64,000 nt of DNA from assembly GCA_047600785.1 (NCBI GenBank), contig JASGKH010000001.1:806001-870000 (forward strand), written 5' to 3'. Below, piece by piece: positions 56,101-63,570 of the stretch. This stretch comes from Breznakibacter sp047600785. Its GTDB lineage: Bacteria > Bacteroidota > Bacteroidia > Bacteroidales > Marinilabiliaceae. How positions within the stretch are numbered: position 1 is the stretch's first letter; each line of letters starts with the position of its first letter. Made by a program: the position numbers and the translations under genes. The notes beneath the pieces are model-generated. The model was not told the DNA's origin. It searched no databases and saw nothing but the letters and a program-made list of their open reading frames with translations.

Positions 56101-56222
56101 ATTATTCAGGTTTCGACCCGGAGGTGAATTATTTAGGGAACGACAATACCGTAATGGGTACCGACTTTTTCACTTACCCGCAAGCCAGAAGCTTCTGTGT
56201 GGGATTAAACCTTAAGTTCTAA
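53181..56222 (+). CDS. SusC/RagA family TonB-linked outer-membrane transporter
   Basis: This 1013-residue protein has a signal peptide ending near AILGN, then a CarboxypepD-regulatory-like N-terminal extension (ITGKVSDNEGAPLPGATIKV), a TonB-box-like segment ETVVVGYSS, a plug domain (SVRIRGISSISGSSQPLYVIDGIP) and a long beta-barrel ending in the CVGLNLKF strand. It imports oligomers across the outer membrane with its SusD lid. The length matches the family. The downstream genes are peptide and isopeptide enzymes, not glycosidases, so a peptide-type substrate is likely. Confidence 0.95.
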   Translation: MVHLLSKRYLEVRFNESLWIKTTMVFAWLFCASAILGNPKLSGLQSAGQDGIKITGKVSDNEGAPLPGATIKVDGSALGTATNVDGEFELMVPDTQSVLVVSFIGYKPEYITVGSRTFFNVRLTSDATSLQETVVVGYSSQKKSLLTGSVGVVKADDFKDTPLPSLDGVMQGQVSGVQVLQNSGTPGGGMSVRIRGISSISGSSQPLYVIDGIPVITGDYAQVGYEGQGTNALNDVNPSDIESITVLKDAAAAAIYGARATNGVVLITTKRGASNQKTQFSFNAYYGKQSVARRLDMLSAKDWKLYRNDLYDREVYSPEEIADNSIDTDWQNVIFRTAPIQSYEFSAMGGGDQTRFLTSVDYFDQTGILIGSDYKRFNGRLNLDHTATSKLTFGTSIGLSYSKTNRIEGDQSLHGVLPNGISTPAVYPVYNEDGSYNQEGPYSNPVSIANEATNENFTYRVLANGYANYQILEHLSFSTKWGIDFMTMREHAFEYNTVQGQKYNGLGFEAYTNVMNLVSNNFLRYNRTIEKHELEVMGGYSFEKYERRSSYMRGQDYASEDLEYINTASTIASATSGALDSGLESFIGRANYNYADKYLLTFSCRADASTKFGENNRTGYFPSASLAWRLSKETFFPLPDVVNELKIRSSYGVTGNDNIEPFLYSELYGVSKYNGASAIYPSNIPNPDLKWETTAQFNLGLDLSLLDNRINLTADYYNKQTKDLLLDRPLPGSSGYTYITENIGRLENKGVELNLSTSNLVGEFKWGTQINVSANRNKVLELYNHEPIDDIGRGGNRVMEGQPISVFYSYNWLGVDPSTGDCVYTDLNKDGEITTDDRMVVGNPHPDFIGGITNTFSYKGFDLNVFFQFSYGNDVFNGSRLYLESLQGGDNQLAAVKRRWQNPGDITDIPRATTDATAAANNKLVSSRFIEDGSYLKLKNVTLGYTFNKDILQKARISSLRLYVTAQNLYTWTYYSGFDPEVNYLGNDNTVMGTDFFTYPQARSFCVGLNLKF

Positions 56223-56253
56223 CCAAATGATTCAGATTATCGTGAAAACCACT

Positions 56254-57624
56254 ATGTCATATAATAAACGTGGGCTGGATGCCCACATTAAAAGATTCAA
56301 ATCCGTTTTGTTGGGTGTCTTGATCATTGTACCATGGTTTCATGGGTGTGATGTCCTCGATGTTGAGTCGGAAGATTCCATCCCTGCCTCCGAAGCCTTT
56401 AAGGACAAAAAGGGTATTGAAAAGGGTATTTTGGGCAGTTACGATGCCATGCAGTCGTTGAGCTATTATGGTCGTTCTTTTTCCATCTTGCCGGATCTTT
56501 CATCGGACGATCTGTTGCATCCCGACGAGGCAACCTCCACTGACTATGCGGAAGTGGCCAATAATGCCATCTTGCCCGAGAACAGTTCGGTAGAGGGAAT
56601 CTGGAACGCGATTTACAACACGGTCAACACTGCCAACAGTGTGGTGGTAAAGGTCCCTGAAATGTCGGACATGACCGACGACGAAAAAAGCAAGGCATTG
56701 GGCGAGCTTTATTTTATTCGGGCTTTGTGCCACTTCAATTTGGTTAACCTGTTTGGGGCGGTTCCCATTAAAACGGAGCCTACTGTGGGAACATCCCAAT
56801 TGGACGTTGCCCGTGATTCGGTCGCAGATGTGTACGAACAAATCATCGATGACCTTACCTTTGCAGAGCAACATCTGTCGGTAAGCGCATCGACCAAAAC
56901 GCGTGCCACCGTCTATGCTGCCACTGCTCTGTTGGCCCGGGTATATTTGTACAATAAACAATACGATTTGGCTTACGAAAAAGCCAATGAGGTTATTGTC
57001 CTTGGCGGTTATACCTTATTGCCCAGCGTAGCGGCTGTTTTTGCTGACGACGGCAGCGCCGAGACAATCTTTGAAATAGATTTTACCAGCGATGATCGTA
57101 ACCGCGTGGCCGAATACAATTTGCCCAAAACACTTAACGGTCGTTACGAAGTGGCACCTACCGAATCGCTTGCCGGGGTATTTGAAAACGGAGACACACG
57201 CAGTGAAGCCTCCGTTGCCATGGATGGAGCCAATGTATATGCGAACAAGTACATCGATTTAAAGACGGGAGCCGACAACGTGGTCGTATTAAGGTTGTCC
57301 GAAATGTACCTGATCCGTGCCGAGGCACTGGCTCGTTCCGAGAATCCGGTGGTGAAGGACATCCAAGATGATGTAAACGCGGTGAGGAACCGAAGCGGAT
57401 TAGGGGATACGCCTGCGTCCACGGTGGCCGGCTTGATCGATGCCATTGCAAGGGAACGGCGAGTGGAACTGGCATTTGAAGGGCATCGTTGGTTCGATTT
57501 GGTTCGTACCGGAAAAGCAGTGGGCACTATCAGCGGATTAACTGACAAACGAATGACTCTTTATCCCATTCCTTCGAGCGAAGTACTCACCAACAAATTA
57601 ATGAAACAAAATCCGGGTTATTAA
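56254..57624 (+). CDS. SusD/RagB family surface lipoprotein
   Basis: This 456-residue lipoprotein (acceptor Cys in FHGCD near residue 32) is the lid partner of the SusC-type transporter, 31 bases upstream. TPR-like helices are typical: ALGELYFIRALCHFNLVNLFG, and the C-terminal IARERRVELAFEGHRWFDLVRTG block found in almost all SusD proteins. ATG 56254 is used; an in-frame ATG at 56227 would add nine residues of unlikely signal. Aromatic residues for glycan stacking cannot be judged here, and RagB-like members bind peptides. Confidence 0.93.
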   Translation: MSYNKRGLDAHIKRFKSVLLGVLIIVPWFHGCDVLDVESEDSIPASEAFKDKKGIEKGILGSYDAMQSLSYYGRSFSILPDLSSDDLLHPDEATSTDYAEVANNAILPENSSVEGIWNAIYNTVNTANSVVVKVPEMSDMTDDEKSKALGELYFIRALCHFNLVNLFGAVPIKTEPTVGTSQLDVARDSVADVYEQIIDDLTFAEQHLSVSASTKTRATVYAATALLARVYLYNKQYDLAYEKANEVIVLGGYTLLPSVAAVFADDGSAETIFEIDFTSDDRNRVAEYNLPKTLNGRYEVAPTESLAGVFENGDTRSEASVAMDGANVYANKYIDLKTGADNVVVLRLSEMYLIRAEALARSENPVVKDIQDDVNAVRNRSGLGDTPASTVAGLIDAIARERRVELAFEGHRWFDLVRTGKAVGTISGLTDKRMTLYPIPSSEVLTNKLMKQNPGY

Positions 57625-57651
57625 TACACACCTTTTATAAATCTTACGCTT

Positions 57652-58530
57652 ATGAAAACCTTCAAACTCCTTTTTGTTTTTTCAGCATTTGTGTTGGGAT
57701 TGTTTACGTCATGTTCCGACGATGACAAAAGTAGTACCCCAAAAGATTACGAAGACGTTTATTACATGGACACCTACGATGCCCAGCTTTACAAGTTGTC
57801 CATCGGGACGTTGACCACCACGGCGGTAAAAGACCTTACCGGTATGACGGGGCCTGGTATTGCCTATGATTCGAAAAACGACATGATCATTTTCAGTGAT
57901 TACGAAGACGAGGATACCCCAAACGGAAAAATCTGGCGCATGAAGCCCGACGGAACCGGTGCCGAAGAGCTGGTTACGGGATTGCTCAACCCTTTTGGCA
58001 TATCCATCGACAGCAAGAACGGCAAGATCTATTGGGGAGATGAAGAAGGAAACGTGTCTCGTTGCAACCTTGACGGAACAAATATAGAAACAGGCGTCGT
58101 CAATATCGATGGTGGATATATCCGTGCCGTTGCCATTGACGGGACCAACAAAAAGATCTATTTCTATGAAGTAAACAATAATAGCCTTTACCGGGCCAAT
58201 TTAGACGGGACAAGTGCTTCTGTCATCCTTGAAGGTTATTATGGTTATGCCATTGCGGTAGATGCCACCAACGGGAAAATCTATTTCGATGCCCAAACGG
58301 ACGACGAGTCGGTAAGTGCTCTTTATCGCGCCAACCTGGACGGATCCAGTCCGACGTTGGTGGACGATACCCAATCGCGTATCTATGGTATTGCCGTTGA
58401 TAACGAAAAAGGCAAGGTATATTGGTCGGCGCGCGACACCTACGAGATTTACAAAGCAAATCTCAATGGCACCGAAAAAGAGATAATTGCAACTGATTTG
58501 GGGGAACCACGCGGAATCTGTTTAAGATAA
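57652..58530 (+). CDS. YWTD-type beta-propeller surface lipoprotein 1
   Basis: This 292-residue lipoprotein (Cys21 in LFTSC) consists almost wholly of LDL-receptor YWTD-like repeats: about five to six blades with motifs such as GKIYWGDEEGNVSRCNLDG, LYRANLDGTSA, LYRANLDGSSP and KVYWSARDTYEIYKANLNG. Such propellers bind ligands and are not known enzymes. Being directly after susD (27 bases), it takes the place of the surface-binding lipoprotein in Sus-type loci. It shares its repeat type with the next gene, which suggests duplication. Confidence 0.82.
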   Translation: MKTFKLLFVFSAFVLGLFTSCSDDDKSSTPKDYEDVYYMDTYDAQLYKLSIGTLTTTAVKDLTGMTGPGIAYDSKNDMIIFSDYEDEDTPNGKIWRMKPDGTGAEELVTGLLNPFGISIDSKNGKIYWGDEEGNVSRCNLDGTNIETGVVNIDGGYIRAVAIDGTNKKIYFYEVNNNSLYRANLDGTSASVILEGYYGYAIAVDATNGKIYFDAQTDDESVSALYRANLDGSSPTLVDDTQSRIYGIAVDNEKGKVYWSARDTYEIYKANLNGTEKEIIATDLGEPRGICLR

Positions 58531-58549
58531 TCTGCGTTGGTGCAAAGAT

Positions 58550-58572
58550 CGTTTGGACGAACAGTCCAAACG
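58550..58572 (+). other. Intra-operon hairpin between the propeller genes
   Basis: CGTTTGGAC (58550-58558) and GTCCAAACG (58564-58572) form a perfect nine-base-pair stem with a five-base loop, 59 bases before the next start codon. A weak TTTTT follows about 18 bases later, so partial termination or RNA processing is possible. Confidence 0.6.
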
Positions 58573-58630
58573 GTTCTCTGTTGCCAACTGTTTTTGCATC
58601 CTATCCTGTAGAAATACAAAAGTTAAAAAA

Positions 58631-59770
58631 ATGAGAGTCGTTTCACACGTTATTGCCTTCGCTGCCCTGGTATCGGTGTTTCTTGGCTGCAAGAAGGACG
58701 GTTATCCGGTACCTCCCGCCAGCACGGTGCCAAAGTTTTCGTATACGCTCGACAACAACGGATATGCACCGGCCACGGCGGTGTTCGCCAATGAATCCAT
58801 TGTTCCGGACAATGTGGGCGATGCGTATTATAGCTGGCAGTTTGGGGATGGGGGTACATCGGCCGAGGCTGATCCGACCCATTTATATTCTGCCCCGGGT
58901 ACTTATACGGTGAAATTGACCATTAAAACTTCCGTGTCGCAGGAGATAGTCAGTAAAACTCAGGAGATACAGATACTTAGCACTGATGTGTCGGGTATTG
59001 AAGTGTACTTTACCGATGGCAGTATCGTTTACAAAGGATACTTAAACGATGCCACGCCCGTATTCTCTGCTCTTCCCATCGGACCGTTCGATGATTCGTA
59101 CGGAATGGCCATCGATACGACCAATTCAAAACTTTATATCAGCGATGCGGGTGCAGGGAAAATCTATCGTTACGATTTGGCGACGGGCGCGTTGATCGAA
59201 TTTCGCACCGGGCTTGCGGGTCCTGACGGCCTTGCCATTGATTTCAACACAGGCAAACTATACTGGGATACCGACAACGGAATCCAACGCACCGATTTGA
59301 CGACTTTGACGGTAAGCGACAAAGAAGATTTTGTCACGGGCGAAAGCAACGATCCCGAAGGTGTTTCCATTGATGCAGTTAACAACAAGCTCTATTGGAT
59401 CAACTATGACGGAGGCCTTTATTCGATAAGCCTGTCGGGAGGGAGCAAAACCGAACTTGTGGCCGATGCAGAGGGAGGATCCACGTTGGTAGTGGGTGGC
59501 AAAGTGTATTTCGATTACTATGTGGCATCGGGAGACATATACATCAAATCGGCTAATCTCGATGGCTCGGGCGTTGGCACCATATCCACGGGCAACAGTC
59601 GGGTCGTATTTGGTATCGGGTATGAGTCATGGAGCAATAAGATTTACTGGGGCGATCGGGGTGCAGGAAAAATCAAACGGGCAAACCTTGACGGATCTGG
59701 TGTGGAAACATGGTACAGCAAGGATGGTTCAAGTCCCCGCGCCATCGTGTTCGGGAAAAAGAAAGAATAG
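58631..59770 (+). CDS. PKD-domain plus YWTD-type propeller lipoprotein 2
   Basis: This 379-residue lipoprotein (Cys20 in FLGCK) has an N-terminal PKD domain (YSWQFGDGGTSAEADPTHLYSAPGTYTV, about residues 60-85) followed by a YWTD-like propeller (GKLYWDTDNGIQR, NKLYWINYDGGLYS, NKIYWGDRGAGKIKRANLDG). The combination suggests a surface-exposed binding protein held away from the membrane by the PKD domain. ATG 58631 gives the proper signal; the upstream open frame is not used because it lies in the hairpin. It probably works with SusC and SusD and the first propeller. Confidence 0.82.
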   Translation: MRVVSHVIAFAALVSVFLGCKKDGYPVPPASTVPKFSYTLDNNGYAPATAVFANESIVPDNVGDAYYSWQFGDGGTSAEADPTHLYSAPGTYTVKLTIKTSVSQEIVSKTQEIQILSTDVSGIEVYFTDGSIVYKGYLNDATPVFSALPIGPFDDSYGMAIDTTNSKLYISDAGAGKIYRYDLATGALIEFRTGLAGPDGLAIDFNTGKLYWDTDNGIQRTDLTTLTVSDKEDFVTGESNDPEGVSIDAVNNKLYWINYDGGLYSISLSGGSKTELVADAEGGSTLVVGGKVYFDYYVASGDIYIKSANLDGSGVGTISTGNSRVVFGIGYESWSNKIYWGDRGAGKIKRANLDGSGVETWYSKDGSSPRAIVFGKKKE

Positions 59771-59819
59771 AGGGGTGTATCGGTTATTATGCCGACAGAT
59801 CATCAATAATTACAAATAA

Positions 59820-60659
59820 ATGAGAAATCAATGCATACTGGGGGTCTTGGCATTAATGGCTTTTGTTCCGGGATTAAATGCCAAGCCCAAACAGGGAACC
59901 CTGTTCATTATTGGGGGAGGCCATGTCAACGAGTCGATGCGCGACCAAATGGTCAAAGCATCGGGGCTCGATAAAGGTGGTTACATGGTCATCCTTCCTA
60001 TGTCGAGTGAAGAACCGGAAGTGAACATCGAAGAAACACAACGTATTTTTAAGGATACGCCGGGATTGAAAATCCATCCGTTCAATATCCAAAAGGGGGA
60101 GATAGTTACTGCGTCGCGTCTCGATTCTATCCGTAATGCCTGTTTGGTTTTCATATCGGGTGGTGACCAATGCCGCTTTCTGAATGTGATAAAGGGAACC
60201 GGCATCAAAGAGGCTATCTGGGACGCCTACCGCAAAGGTGCTCTCATTGCGGGAACAAGTGCGGGCGCTTCGCTCATGAGCAAGATAATGGTGACAGGCA
60301 ATGAACTGAAACATCCCGAAGAATCTAGTTTTACCACCATCGAACCCGATAACGTTGAAACCATCGAAGGATTGGGTTTTTTGGAGAAGGTGACCATCGA
60401 CCAACATTTTGTGGTGCGGAAGCGTTATAATCGGCTGTTGTCGTACGGTGTTGAGAACAAGAATCATATGGGAATCGGGATCGATGAGGCTACCGCTATT
60501 TTTGTGGATAGGGGCAATGCCACTGTTTTCGGAGTCAGCCAAGTCATCGTGCTGCGAAACAAGGGTGCCAGAAATACGTCCACCGGCAAGCATATCGGGG
60601 CCCATGGCCTTCGTTTGGATATTTATACGCCCGGCGAAAGCTTCAATATTTATAAATAG
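59820..60659 (+). CDS. Cyanophycinase (exported, S51 family)
   Basis: This 279-residue protein belongs to the cyanophycinase group of S51 serine peptidases, which release beta-Asp-Arg dipeptides from cyanophycin (multi-L-arginyl-poly-L-aspartate). A signal peptide ending LNAKP indicates export, as in extracellular CphE-type enzymes. The nucleophile is Ser147 in GTSAGAS, and the catalytic His is probably His196 in IDQHFVVRKRYNRL; a Glu follows in GIGIDEATAI. The N-terminal IIGGGH loop and FISGGDQCR are typical. It sits between the propeller genes and the transporter, with an isoaspartyl dipeptidase further down. The family also has members of unknown specificity, so the substrate is inferred. 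Confidence 0.85.
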   Translation: MRNQCILGVLALMAFVPGLNAKPKQGTLFIIGGGHVNESMRDQMVKASGLDKGGYMVILPMSSEEPEVNIEETQRIFKDTPGLKIHPFNIQKGEIVTASRLDSIRNACLVFISGGDQCRFLNVIKGTGIKEAIWDAYRKGALIAGTSAGASLMSKIMVTGNELKHPEESSFTTIEPDNVETIEGLGFLEKVTIDQHFVVRKRYNRLLSYGVENKNHMGIGIDEATAIFVDRGNATVFGVSQVIVLRNKGARNTSTGKHIGAHGLRLDIYTPGESFNIYK

Positions 60660-60722
60660 ACCGTCAAGATATATTAATAATACTGCGTTGTGCAGCTGTT
60701 TCCGGTAAACAACAGTCGTTCC

Positions 60723-62327
60723 ATGGCAACCACAAGAAAGTTTCCCCATACATTTGTCATTATTTTCGCCCTAATCGTAATTGCGGCAGTGTCTTCATGG
60801 CTTGTCGACGGAGGGGAGTATAGCAGAACCCAAAAAACGTTATCGGATGGGACGACCAAAACCGTCATTGTTCCCGATTCGTTCCATCAAGTAGAGAGCG
60901 AGCCTCAAACCTGGCAGATATTTTCTGCTTTGTTCGACGGTTTTGTCGGCAAAGCGGATATCATTGTCTTCATCCTATTGATAGGGGGCGCGTTTTGGGT
61001 AATGAACGAAAGCAAGGCAATCGATGTGTCCATTATCTCGTTGCTCCGGTTTACCAAAAAACTGGAGAGCAATTCATTGATCCGTAAAATCGGGGTCAAT
61101 AATATTGTCATTTCATTGATCATGACGGTATTTAGTATCTTCGGGTCTGTCTTTGGGATGAGCGAAGAAACCATTGCCTTTATTATCATTTTTGTTCCGA
61201 TGTCGATTAGTATGGGCTATGATTCCATTGTTGGGGTTTGCCTCTGTTTTTTTGCGGCGGGGCTTGGTTTTGCCGGGGCTACCTTCAACCCTTTTACCAT
61301 TGGGCTGGCGCAGGGACTTTCCGATCTGCCGCTTTTTTCGGGGATCGAATACCGTATTTTCTGCTGGTTCGTCATCACGGCCGTCGGAATCGTTTTTATT
61401 CTTCGGTATGCCGCAAGAATAAAGAAAGATCCGACAAAATCCCCGGTTTACGAAGTGGACCAATACTGGCGTGACCGAACAGCCAACGAGAGTCTTGAGA
61501 TAAAATATGAAACGCCGTTGTCCGCATGGATCACGTACGGAATAGTGTTGGCAACGATGGTAATTTTTGCATGGCATTATCCCGAATCTGACCTGAAAGT
61601 GGGGCAATCGGTCATTACTCTTCCCATTGTGCCGGTCCTTGTCGGGATATTTGGACTGACAAGCATTCCTGCATTGAGAAAATCGGTGCATTTTTTTATC
61701 CTGAACCTTTTTCTTTTTACAATTTTGTTCCTGATCGTCGGCGTGATGGGCTATCAATGGTACATCATGGAAATATCGACGCTCTTTTTTGCGATGGGTA
61801 TTGCCAGTGGCATGGCAATGAGCTATTCGGCCAATAAGATCACCGAACTGTTTATGGCAGGGATCAAAGATATTCTGTCTGCGGCGTTGGTGGTGGGGCT
61901 GGCCGGCGGAATTATCGTGATCCTTCAAAACGGCAAAGTCATTGACCCCATGTTGCACGGCATTGCGGATTCGATGCAAAATTTCGGAAAATTTGCATCG
62001 TTGAGTATTATGTACGGCATCCAGACGGTCATCAACGTGGTGATCCCATCTGGGTCGGCCAAGGCCGCGTTGACAATGCCGATCATGGCCCCGTTTTCCG
62101 ATCTTATCGGCGTTTCGAGACAGGCGACGGTCATGGCCTACCAGTTGGGCGAAGGGTTTACGAACATGTTGACCCCGACGTCCGGGGTGCTGATGGGCGT
62201 GTTGGGCGTGGCAAAAATACCCTACCAAAAATGGTTGAAATGGGCTTGGCCCATTACGCTCATCTTCGTGGTATTGGGACTTATCCTATTGATACCTACT
62301 GTTGTGTTTGAACTAAACGGTTTTTGA
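60723..62327 (+). CDS. YfcC family (DcuC-like) carrier
   Basis: This 534-residue inner-membrane protein has about 12 predicted helices and matches the YfcC family (C4-dicarboxylate anaerobic carrier superfamily). It opens FPHTFVIIFALIVIAAVSSWLVDGGEY and contains two family blocks, GMSEETIAFIIIFVPM and IPSGSAKAALTMPIMAP. Family members are often linked to arginine, ornithine or peptide metabolism, but few are characterised. Located between cyanophycinase and isoaspartyl dipeptidase, it could import beta-Asp-Arg dipeptide. ATG 60723 is used. The next gene starts two bases after its stop. Confidence 0.85.
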   Translation: MATTRKFPHTFVIIFALIVIAAVSSWLVDGGEYSRTQKTLSDGTTKTVIVPDSFHQVESEPQTWQIFSALFDGFVGKADIIVFILLIGGAFWVMNESKAIDVSIISLLRFTKKLESNSLIRKIGVNNIVISLIMTVFSIFGSVFGMSEETIAFIIIFVPMSISMGYDSIVGVCLCFFAAGLGFAGATFNPFTIGLAQGLSDLPLFSGIEYRIFCWFVITAVGIVFILRYAARIKKDPTKSPVYEVDQYWRDRTANESLEIKYETPLSAWITYGIVLATMVIFAWHYPESDLKVGQSVITLPIVPVLVGIFGLTSIPALRKSVHFFILNLFLFTILFLIVGVMGYQWYIMEISTLFFAMGIASGMAMSYSANKITELFMAGIKDILSAALVVGLAGGIIVILQNGKVIDPMLHGIADSMQNFGKFASLSIMYGIQTVINVVIPSGSAKAALTMPIMAPFSDLIGVSRQATVMAYQLGEGFTNMLTPTSGVLMGVLGVAKIPYQKWLKWAWPITLIFVVLGLILLIPTVVFELNGF

Positions 62328-62329
62328 TA

Positions 62330-63493
62330 ATGATACTGATCGAAAACATATCGGTTTATGCCCCCGATTATTTGGGTATTAAAGACGTGCTGGTGGGCGG
62401 TGGGAAAATTATCGCCATTGAAAACGACATCGACGTTCGGTCGTTGGGGAATCTTTATATCGAGATCATCGATGGGACGGATAAACGGCTCATTCCCGGC
62501 TTGATCGATGCCCATGCGCACATCGCGGGTGCAGGGGGAGAGGGAGGACCCGCCACCCGGACTCCCGAGATGCAGTTGTCCCACATGATCGACGGAGGGA
62601 TCACCTCCATCGTGGGGTGCCTGGGCACCGACGGGTTTACCCGTTCGCTCGAATCGGTGTTGATGAAGGTAAAAGGACTGAGGGCCGAAGGGGTATCGGC
62701 ATACATGTACACCGGTTCTTACCAAGTTCCCACTCCGACCATTCTGGGCGATGTGGCCCGTGATCTTGCCCTCATCGACGAAGTGATCGGCATTGGCGAA
62801 ATAGCCCTGTCGGACCATCGTAGTTCTTGTCCTACCACGCCCGAATTGATCAGGTTGGTGGAACATGCCCGTGTGGGCGGCATGTTGGGCGGTAAGGCCG
62901 GCATTGCCAACATCCATCTGGGCGATGCAAAAGATCCTTTCAGACCTATTTACGATGCCGTGAACCAAAGCGAATTGAAGCTTACCCAGTTTTATCCGAC
63001 GCATTGTACACGGAATCCCTATATTTTTGAAGATGCCAAAACGTATGGTAAAAGCGGTTACGTGGACTTGACGGCCAGTTCGTATCCCTACGACATGGAG
63101 AACGAGATAAAACCCTCCAAAGCCATCGGCGAGTTGCTGAAGGCAGGCGTGCCGGTCGAGCATATTACCATCACGTCGGATGGCAACGGGTCGTTGCCAA
63201 GTTTCGACGCCCAAGGCAGGTTGGTAAAGATAGACATGGGATATCCCAAATCGATTTTTACCGAGCTGGGCGATGCCGTCCTGCATGAAAAAATGCCGCT
63301 GGAAGTAGCCGTGAGGGTGGTAACATCGAACGTGGCCACTATCCTCAAATTAAAAGGAAAAGGGTTCGTACGTACGGGGTACGACGCCGATTTGGTAGTG
63401 ATAGATGCCGATTTTGGTATTTCGGAGGTGATTGCGCACGGCCAACTGATGACACACCGTTACAATCGCCTCCGGAAAGGAACTTACGAGTGA
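62330..63493 (+). CDS. iadA: Isoaspartyl dipeptidase (beta-aspartyl-peptidase)
   Basis: IadA is a two-zinc amidohydrolase that splits beta-aspartyl dipeptides such as beta-Asp-Arg and beta-Asp-Leu. The 387-residue protein has the metal motif DAHAH (His62, His64), the GITSIVGCLGTDG and SDHRSS loops, GGKAGIANIHLGDAKDP, the PTHCTRNP His, and the TSDGNGS Asp. At the position of the carboxylated Lys of the E. coli enzyme the sequence reads GEIALSD, with Glu157, so the metals may be bridged by Glu. No signal peptide: cytosolic. ATG 62330 follows the carrier stop by two bases; a TTG at 62324 is in frame. Confidence 0.92.
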   Translation: MILIENISVYAPDYLGIKDVLVGGGKIIAIENDIDVRSLGNLYIEIIDGTDKRLIPGLIDAHAHIAGAGGEGGPATRTPEMQLSHMIDGGITSIVGCLGTDGFTRSLESVLMKVKGLRAEGVSAYMYTGSYQVPTPTILGDVARDLALIDEVIGIGEIALSDHRSSCPTTPELIRLVEHARVGGMLGGKAGIANIHLGDAKDPFRPIYDAVNQSELKLTQFYPTHCTRNPYIFEDAKTYGKSGYVDLTASSYPYDMENEIKPSKAIGELLKAGVPVEHITITSDGNGSLPSFDAQGRLVKIDMGYPKSIFTELGDAVLHEKMPLEVAVRVVTSNVATILKLKGKGFVRTGYDADLVVIDADFGISEVIAHGQLMTHRYNRLRKGTYE

Positions 63494-63570
63494 TCTGCCA
63501 TGTTTTCGATGGAGCAGGCTTGTACGCTCCGCTTTTGGTGGTGTATCAATGAATCTATGAAGTATTGGAT

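Noticed and set aside
61113..63286. Long antisense reading frames (371 and 354 codons) opposite the carrier and iadA genes
   Set aside because: They lie entirely opposite strongly supported genes, have biased low-complexity composition (His, Arg, Gln) and no recognisable domain; they reflect codon use of the sense genes.
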